The position numbers and the translations under genes were made by a program. Shown here one piece after another: positions 20,308 to 28,047 of a stretch of 28,047 bases of DNA (position 1 is its first letter; each line of letters opens with the position of its first letter). Location of the stretch: positions 1-28,047 of the IMG/VR virus record IMGVR_UViG_3300006641_000133. One strand, given 5' to 3'. The notes beneath the pieces were generated by a model. That model was not told where the DNA came from, did no database searches, and saw only the letters and a program-made list of their open reading frames with translations. This DNA comes from a virus.

Positions 20308-23300
20308 TTGTTTAGAGATAAAACGTCTCTCACGAATATAGGCTATGGCTTGACATCTCGTGATATACCCACTTCCGCTTCTGAAGAAAAAAGGGCAAAC
20401 CCAAATAGTGGGGCTATTGCTCGTGCGCTTGATGATAAGCCTATTATCAAATTTGTTTCAACAATGGCAGCAACTCTTGCTGCAAGCTATGCTACCTCAA
20501 AACTTTTTGCTAAAGGTGGAGTCAAGTTAGCTAAAACGATACAAAAAACCGCAGATAGCGGTTCTCAGCTGGGAAGAAGATTTGTAGAAACAGCTGGGCA
20601 AATAAGAAAAACGCTTGATGAGCTAGAAGGAATAAATCGTTATATTGACGACGGCGTTGATCCCTATGCAAGACTAATATATGAAAATGCCGATAGAGGA
20701 GTAATTAAGCCACAACTGACTCGATTAGTTGGACCAGAATATGTTTCTGATGGTTCAATGTGGATGACAAGAAATGAATTTAGAGCGATTGCCGCAGGTC
20801 GTCAACCCGTTGCAGAGTGGGCCTATAAAGATCAACTACAATCAAATCTTGTAAGGCACACAAGAAGTTTGGGGTTGATGTTACCATCAACCTATGTTGT
20901 ACAAAGGGGTTTAACAGATCCACTATTTGGTAATTCTGATGATAGGCCAAAAGTAAATTGGTATAATCCAGTAGATGTTATAACAGACTTTGTTAAACAG
21001 TCTACAATAAATATAACAACTTTTATTGGCCCGCAAGCCGCAGCAGGTGCTTCTTTTAGTAGATTAAAACAGTTAGCTAGCGCTCCTTACCAAGATTTTC
21101 CATTACCACTAAGTTCAAACCAATTAAAAACAGCAAATAAAATAGCTGATATAAAAACAATCCTTACTTCTTTTGGTCAAGACGCTGAAAAAATAGTAAA
21201 CCAAGCAACAAGAATAAGTACTTCTGCTAGTTACGCATTTAACACGTCTTTCCAAGAAGCGCAGAGGCAAGAAAGTGGTGTTGTTTTTGCGTTACATCAA
21301 GCTAGAAGAGGAGCATCTGCAGCAAGAGCGGCCTCAGAGCTTTCTTCTGAAGGAAAACTTAGATCTGCGGCTAAGGCAGCAAGAAGTTATTTATTTGGTT
21401 TTAAAAATACCACAGGCGCAGAAATTGATCTTGGAACCACCAGGCGTGGGGTAAGAAATATATTAGGAGTGGATGAAGCTACCAAGGGATTTGTAGACAC
21501 AATACCATCTTTAAGAGGCTTGACAGTACGGAGCTAGACAGTTCCAAAAAGAATTTAAAAATGCAAGAAACGCATACGATGTTGTATCTGGAGCAATTTC
21601 TTTTGACGAGGCACTAAGAAGCTCTGGAGGAAGTACAACTAGGGCAGCAGAAATACTATCATCAACAATACAAAATCTTAAAAGACAACACACTGGAAGA
21701 TTTGCATCTTTAGTACAAGACTCTCTGGATTCTAGGTCATTAGTTGACCCAACAGGTAGAGTCTTAAAACCAGGAGATTTTACAAAGGCCTATGAAAACA
21801 ATGCCTACCTAAACACTGTACAACAGGCATTAGTTAGAAGAGGATTAGACCGAGAAACAGCTGCTGATTTTGTCGGACAAATAGAAGTCAAAGGTCTTCT
21901 TAACCCATTTAGCAGAAGCAAAAATATTTCAGAAAGAATCACTTATGGAATTAGAAAAATCAATGTAGAAACAGACGAAGATTTTTTTGACGCCGTAACA
22001 AGAAGAGCTAGAAAAGATTTAGGAAGAAAAGCAGAAAATTTCACAGCAGAAAAATTACGAGGAGCTTTTGGTGAAGCAGATGCCCAATTCACTAATGAAG
22101 CTTATCGACAAGTTCTTACTGAACGCGGTTCTTTAGCGTTTAAAGAATTTGAAAAAAAGGTAATTATTCCTCACGCTAATGCAATTGGTAAGCCACAAAA
22201 AGCTAGATATGAAGACTTTAGAGGTCCATTAGGCGCAGATAGAATGAGCTTTCTTTCTAGAAAAGTAGCTCAAACTTATAATATAAAACTTGTAGAGGCA
22301 GATGGTTCATATACTTCTGATAACTTTATTGCAAGAGAACTTGCTAAAAGAGGTGTAAACGCAAGAGACGCTTCGCAATTAAAAGGTTTATTAGTAGATA
22401 AAAAATTGATGACACCAGCTTCTAGCCCTGGTGGATTTAATATTTTTGGTTTAAGACAAATATCTATAGATGAAGCCTTTGACAAAGGCGTTTTTAATGC
22501 ATTCCCAACAGAGACTCAAGCTGAAGCAAGAAGAATATTTGGTCAGGTTGCTCGTCAAGACCCAGTATCTAGAACAATAGGATATTCGGGATTAACTGGA
22601 GTTTACTCTACTGCAAGTGGAAGAGTTGTAGATACAACAAGAATGAGATCTGGTTTCAGTAACCTTATTGATTCATTGACTGAAGGCTATGGAATACCAG
22701 TTGTTAAATTTAATCCTCTCCAAATGATGGGCTTTGGTGGTCCAAGAGGAATAAATAAACTAAAAGAAATACAGTACATGCCAGGGACTTCAAGACAAGA
22801 CTTCTTGTCTGGAGTTATGGATAGACCAGACGTCTATGCCTGGGTAAACCAAAGAAATGGTTTATTTGGAAATGTTGGAAAACTATTTGGTGTTACATCA
22901 GAAGAATTTGGCGCAACAAGTATAAAGCAAACGCCTGGATTATATAAGAGATTTTCCTCAACTGAAACAGACATATTTTCTTCTGCAGCTAGATTAGCCA
23001 CTGGTCGTGAGCAAGATAGAACTAGCGCTATAACTGGAGAAAGAAGAAGTTTTTTTGAAAAGTTTAAAGCAGCTTTTGATATAGACGAAGAACAACCAAG
23101 TTCACTGATTAGAAAATTTGGTAGATTTACAAGAAGAAAATCAGATATAAAAAATCCAACTGTTTTTTCAGAATTATTAGCAAAAGGATCTGTCAGAACT
23201 GATAGAAGAGGTGGAACACTAAGTGTTGATTTATCTTCTGGCGAAGCAAGAGTAATTGATCAAACAGGCGCAATTAAGTACTCTAATAAAGAGCTTAGGG

Positions 23301-26300
23301 AAGCATTTGATGCGTTTAGAGTTCAAACCGGTAGGCGTGGAACTCCATTAAGAGTAATGAAGGCTCTAGAAGAAGACCTTGACTTAAGAAGATTAAATAT
23401 TAGAGGGACTGATGTAAGACTTAGTGAGATTTCAAATACCGATTTACCAGAAGCAGTAACAAGTCTAGAAAATATATACAGTGCCACTACAAGTCGCTTA
23501 AGAGCATCTGGTAGAGATACCTCAAGTCTAACAAGGGCAATGAACTTTGTTAGAAACATGATGGAGGAATCTGGAAGACTTGCAGATGATGTTGTAAGGC
23601 ATAGATCGCCAACAATTAATACAAGACAAGATTATTTAAAAAACGCAATTAATAAAGTATTAATTGAAATTAAGGCGTATGATGATTATGCTGGACAACC
23701 AGGTCAAATAGCGGCGAAGATAGAAGAAGTACTATCCAAACTTAAATCAACTGGACAAATATCGGCAGAACAATTATCAGAAGCTAGAGCCGCTGCTCTT
23801 GAAAATGTTTTTGATTTAATATCTTTTCAAACTTATAATCCAACACTGCAATTTGGCTATAATCAAGGCCAAGCAATCAATTCACTGTTTAGAATGCAAG
23901 GCAGTGATCCCGTTTTCTCTGGGGCAATGCAAAGGTTATTAACACCTTTTAGAACACAAACAATTGCAAACGTAGGAGCTGCTGGAACTGGTCGTTTCAC
24001 TTCATTGGTAAGACCTTTATTCAGAAAAAATTTCGGAGCTGCACCATATGAGCTTTCAGATGATGCAGTAAACCCACTTGGAAACGCCGGACAAACGTTT
24101 GTTCCTACATTTGGAACTTTGCTAGACAGAGCAGTATCTGGACAAGCAAGTATGAAAGGTATTTTGGGGAATGTTTTAGGCGCAACAAGTTATAATTCTC
24201 CAAGCACTTTTAGTGCGGCGTCAATTCCAGCAATACATTTATCAAGCAGACTAAATAGATACTTTGGAACAGTTGGTTTAGGTTTAGACGCAGATAAATA
24301 TAGTAGTCCGCTATCATTCTTTACAGCAGGCATCGTTGGGAAACGAGCCCTCCCAATATATGCCTTGGGAGTCACAGCAGTAACTGCAGATAGAACAATC
24401 GGTGGATACACGCAACCCAAAGATGAAAGAGGAGAAAGAGTATACTCTCCATACTTTTTGACTAAAGCAGCAAGAGGAGCAGTAGAAGTACAGTCAGCTA
24501 TTTCTGGCGCAGTGCCAGGAGGAATGGGGTATCAAGAAAAGAAACAACAGCTACTTGAGGGCGAAGTACCCATAAGGCAGGGAAGATTTTGGCCACTTGG
24601 AACTACTCCGTTTGGTGGTGGCAAAGTCCAGTATTACAGACCATCATATTATAGAAGACTCCAATCCGGAAGCGTCTATACTCCAGATGCCTACGGTGCT
24701 CCTCTTGAAAGATTGGCTTATGGATATGATTTTTCTCCATTAAGACCTTTAGATCCCTATAGATTTGAAAGAGAACATTATTTTGATAGGCCATATCCAG
24801 TAACAGGTGAATATTTTACTGGACCATTTGGGCCACTAACTCCAGCACTTAATATGACAGTTGGGCGTCTGTTAAAGCCGTCAGTCAAAATGCATCAAGA
24901 AGAGACTTCTAATGCCCTAGCCCAATATGTTCCAGCAGGAGATCAAGGAGCTTTTGACCCAACTGGACTATTATCCTCCGGTAGAGTTAGCTATGCCTCA
25001 GGCGCTGGTTTAACTGCAGGCTATGGCGGTAGAGGCCCAGCAGGCGCATCAATTGGTAATTTCAGCTCAGGTGCAGTAGGAATGCAAATGGGCTCTTATA
25101 ACTCAAGTATGGCCTCTGATATAGCACCATTAAATACTGCAAGAAATATTTCTTTTAATACAATAGCAAAAAATAATCAAGGGTATTTAAACGCAGTTCA
25201 ATATGGTCCTCCACCAGTACCAGGATTTATACCTCCAGCTATTGTTCCTTCTGGATCCCCAATTATGGGCAACAGCCTACAAATGCAGAAGTCTGAACTT
25301 GGGTACAGAATGCAAGAAATGGCTGGTATTTATGGATTTGGATTTTCCTCTCTTCGAGAAACATTTGGATTTGGCAGTGGAGATTTGCAACCAAATAAAG
25401 CAGTTCTACAATCATCCGCAAAAGCATATGGAAGCACTAGATCATTTTGGGATCTAAATCTTGGTGGTCTTGGTGACGTACCAGCTTCTGATTCTTCTTT
25501 GGAATTATCTGAAATAGTTAGAAGATTTGTACCCAAAGAAAGAACAGATATTTCTTATCTAAACCCAATAAGAAATACAATGGGCATGAAATACCCATTC
25601 TTGCCTGGTTCAGATTATTTTACTAATTTTCAAACAGGAGATCCATTTACAAAAGTCCAAGAAGGTGAACTAAGACTTCCAGGTGTTGCTTACGAAAGAC
25701 TTAATCCATTAAGAACAGATTATTCAAATCAAGTAACCCAATTGGATATCTTAGGAGACGTAGCGCCATACTCTAGACAGTTTAGACAGTTAAATAGAAC
25801 TTTAAACTTAGGTAATCTTCAACCAGCTGAAAGAGTTGCAGTTCAAGACATAAGAGGTCAAATAGAAGAAACTACAAAAAGAAATAATTTTACTCCGTAT
25901 AAGTATAAGTATTCAACAGCAGAAGAATTAGGAATAAGCAGATCTGCAAAAGCAGTTGGTCAAATGGGAGAGTATCTCGCACACAGAGATACATTTATAA
26001 ACACAAAATTTTTCCCAAATAGAACAGCGCAAGAGGATTGGGAAAGAAGAAACGTTTATGGAAACTCTTTTCCCGAATGGAGCAGCCCAATTGAAGGCTT
26101 CATAAAACCAATTTATTATAAATCTACTCAAAGAAATCCTATAACAGGTGGGTTAGTTGTAGCTGGAATTGGAGCAATGTTTGGTAAGGGCCCTAAAGAA
26201 AGGGCATTTGCTGCAGTAGCTGGTTTGACCACTGGTATGGCATATTCTGGATATCAAAATACAAAAGAGATGTTTACTGGTGAAAGATTTATACCAAAAG

Positions 26301-26956
26301 AACGAAAAAAACAGATGGCTCTTGAAGAATATACAGATATATTAACATATGTTAAGAATAGATCTTTAGCCACAGAAGCTGCTCAAGCTGGTGATATGGC
26401 TGCAGCAAATCAATTTAGTCAAGCGGCAAAAAGAACAATGTATGGTGCAGACTTATATGGAAGTTCTGTTGATACACTATCGCTAGCAATACCTAAAAGA
26501 AAACGCGAGCACTTCAAAGAGATGATTAATGCTCCAGTGCAGGAAAGAGAAAGAATCCTATCCACTGCACCAAGACTTGAAAGAAGAATATACCAAGCAG
26601 CATGGGGAATGCCAGTCGAGGAAAAGCCTGATTTAGCAGAATATTTTACAAGACATGAATTACCAGATTTAAGCTGGGAGGGTTGGCACCCAAATACTAA
26701 TATGGATCATGTTAAAATAAAAATAGGCCAATCTATGGGAATTAACATGTCTCAAATGGGTTACTATCCACAACAGGTTCGTGAAGCGAATTTAACCAAT
26801 CCAAGCTACCCAATGTTTGGAGCAGGAGAAAGCCAGCAGTCTGTAGCAGCTAGACTAAGGATGATCATGTCTAGATCTAATATAAGCGGATCAGTTACAC
26901 CGGTACCAAGTTATGGCAACCAATCATCAATTAACATTTCAGCAGGAATATTTTAG
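20308..26956 (+). CDS. Giant tail protein, putative tape measure, split by a +1 frameshift
   Basis: The start is TTG 20308, with GAAGGG (20293-20298) nine bases upstream. This frame ends at TAG 21535-21537 after 409 codons. The frame one base ahead is open from 21524 without a break to TAG 26954-26956, including the 700 nt before its first long ATG-initiated part (22244). One +1 shift near CGG 21529 gives 2215 residues. The location right after the chaperones and the length fit a tape measure protein. Hydrophobic segments are near residues 46-66 and about 1945-1985; Ala/Arg-rich helices alternate with Gly/Tyr/Pro-rich stretches (about 830-1000), less usual for tape measures, so another large tail protein is possible. 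Separate genes are unlikely because the downstream frame has no start near the break. Confidence 0.6.
21520..21541 (+). other. Putative +1 frameshift site (ACA-GTA-CGG-AGC-TAG)
   Basis: The upstream frame stops at TAG 21535-21537 and the downstream frame is closed by TGA 21521-21523, confining the shift to about five codons. Skipping C21529 gives GTA then GGA-GCT-AGA, joining residue V407 to Gly-Ala-Arg. AGAGG (21513-21517) upstream could act like the Shine-Dalgarno stimulator of prfB. The direct repeat ACAGT flanks the site (21523-21527 and 21538-21542). Mechanism inferred. Confidence 0.55.
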
Positions 26957-26959
26957 TAT

Positions 26960-28047
26960 ATGATTAACGATAGGGTAAGAGCATTAAGAACGGTTCTATC
27001 AAGAAACCCAGCATACTCAATGCTGACCGTTAACGATGATGGGACTATAGTTAATAAACTTAGTGGCGAAACCTATAGCAACCTCAATGCAGCAACTGAT
27101 GAGATATACGCAAGTAATATTTCTGAATTCAGAAGAGTAGGGCCAACTGCAACAAGATTAGAAAGACGCACAGGCGCATCTGCTTTAGAAAGCGAAGTTA
27201 CTGCTATAAATAGATTCATTGGAAGATCGTCTTCTGCACAACTAGAAAGATTAGGGCTTGGTAGATTAGCTGGAAAACAAATAGATGGAACATTTTTATT
27301 ATATAACTGGAAAGGTAAACCGCAAGTTCTTGAATCAATATTAAATCCAAGTAGCGTATACCGAACAAGATTCCCTGGTTTTACAAATATTACCGACGAA
27401 GGAGTCCAGGTATTTTCTTATGGTATTGCTGGAGATGATGTCCCATTAAGTGCGCTCGAACAATCAATGTTAAAAACAGCAGCAGGGGTACAAACTTTTA
27501 GAGCTGGTTTTGTTGAAAAGTTTTTAAAAGCAGTAGCTACTGGAGATAATGAAAAAGTCGGCACTTATCTTTCGAAGCTTCCAAAAAGAGTTGCGTCACA
27601 ACTTTCTCCAAGAACTGTCTCATTTGAAGCAGATGAAATATCAGAAGCTATTTCAAAAATGCCTGCAGGAGCAAAAGTAGAAAGAGTATATGATCCAAGT
27701 GATTTAATTTTGCGAATAGCAGGGGGAGAAAAATTAGAAGGCCTTGACGCTTTATTAATGTCTAAAACAGGCGGACGAATGAGAGGAAGCTTACTTCTTG
27801 GCCAGGAAGAAGCACTTGAGATAATAGCAAGAACTTCTGGAATTATGGGAGGAACTCCAACTGATTCAGTAGAAAATCCATTTAATTTAAACACTCTTTT
27901 AAAGAGAGAACTTGAATTAGCAAGACGAGATATTGGTTCCTCTGGTGGTAATATGTTGGACGCTCTTAAAGCAAGAGTGGGTAGCATTGCTTATGAAAGC
28001 GCTGATCAACGTAAATATTATACTGAGTTAATTGAAAGAATGGGAGA
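26960..28047 (+). CDS. Large tail-associated protein, N-terminal part (3' end outside window)
   Basis: A frame opens at ATG 26960 (INDRVRALRTVLSRNPAYSML), 3 nt after the tape-measure stop, and runs to the window end without a stop, so at least 362 residues are present. I do not recognise the family. The protein is rich in Arg, Gly, Ser and Leu (EFRRVGPTATRLERRTGASALES, LGRLAGKQIDGTFLLYNWKG) and in composition resembles the preceding giant protein, suggesting a second large tail or baseplate protein. It uses the same frame as the end of the previous gene; readthrough of the TAG would need one extra codon pair only, but the ATG makes a separate gene more likely. A minus-strand open frame at 27565-27987 is a shadow. 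Confidence 0.6.
   Translation, partial: MINDRVRALRTVLSRNPAYSMLTVNDDGTIVNKLSGETYSNLNAATDEIYASNISEFRRVGPTATRLERRTGASALESEVTAINRFIGRSSSAQLERLGLGRLAGKQIDGTFLLYNWKGKPQVLESILNPSSVYRTRFPGFTNITDEGVQVFSYGIAGDDVPLSALEQSMLKTAAGVQTFRAGFVEKFLKAVATGDNEKVGTYLSKLPKRVASQLSPRTVSFEADEISEAISKMPAGAKVERVYDPSDLILRIAGGEKLEGLDALLMSKTGGRMRGSLLLGQEEALEIIARTSGIMGGTPTDSVENPFNLNTLLKRELELARRDIGSSGGNMLDALKARVGSIAYESADQRKYYTELIERMG

Noticed and set aside
21535-21537. TAG readthrough in the tape-measure gene
   Set aside because: The zero frame reaches TAA within about six codons after the TAG, so suppression could not produce the long protein.
22244-26956. Independent gene starting at ATG 22244
   Set aside because: The same frame is open about 700 nt further upstream with similar composition, and no ribosome binding site stands before 22244. 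It is the continuation of the gene at 20308.
27565-27987. 140-aa minus-strand frame
   Set aside because: It lies fully inside a longer plus-strand frame with consistent codon use, and its translation is Ser/Leu/Pro-rich without a recognisable pattern.

Overview
The window is a piece of an AT-rich tailed-phage genome with a contractile (myovirus-type) tail. All but one gene are on the + strand and tightly packed, often with start and stop codons overlapping. There are no tRNA or rRNA genes, insertion sequences or CRISPR arrays. The host is unknown. Three genes have a TATAAT box only 6-7 nt before the ATG and no Shine-Dalgarno sequence, which points to leaderless mRNAs of the kind common in Actinobacteria. 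The many 2-oxoglutarate (2OG) oxygenases resemble those of aquatic phages. An uncultured aquatic phage, perhaps of an actinobacterium, is my inference.

Layout. (1) 1-1238: the 3' end of a tail-fibre-like gene, then a small PASTA-like gene ending in twelve FPP repeats, readable only through a +1 frameshift. (2) 1306-11190: an accessory island with a TLC-like membrane protein, eight 2OG-Fe(II) oxygenases in about five subtypes, a glutathione-peroxidase-like protein, a DUF6065-like protein, a methyltransferase-like protein and four small unknown genes. One oxygenase is on the minus strand. (3) 11228-15158: neck genes (small unknown, Ig-fold head-tail connector, head-closure protein), a first sheath-like protein and a probable tail terminator. 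(4) 15244-19118: the major tail sheath, the tail tube, a hairpin and two further tube-like paralogues. (5) 19165-20290: two tandem, homologous tail assembly chaperones. (6) 20308-26956: a giant putative tape-measure protein whose reading frame is broken by a +1 shift at about 21529. (7) 26960 to the end: another tail protein that runs out of the window.

The most striking observation is that the two broken genes shift in the same direction (+1) at nearly the same sequence, GYA-CGG-ARC followed at once or one codon later by a stop. Reading the + and - strand genes by eye, I found no other in-frame CGG codon in any assigned gene. This looks like programmed +1 frameshifting at a hungry CGG codon, used in two tail genes of one phage. 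The second main theme is the oxygenase island. It lies between a proline- and aromatic-rich repeat protein and the virion assembly genes, so hydroxylation of virion proteins (for example the FPP repeats) is a testable idea, not a demonstrated one.
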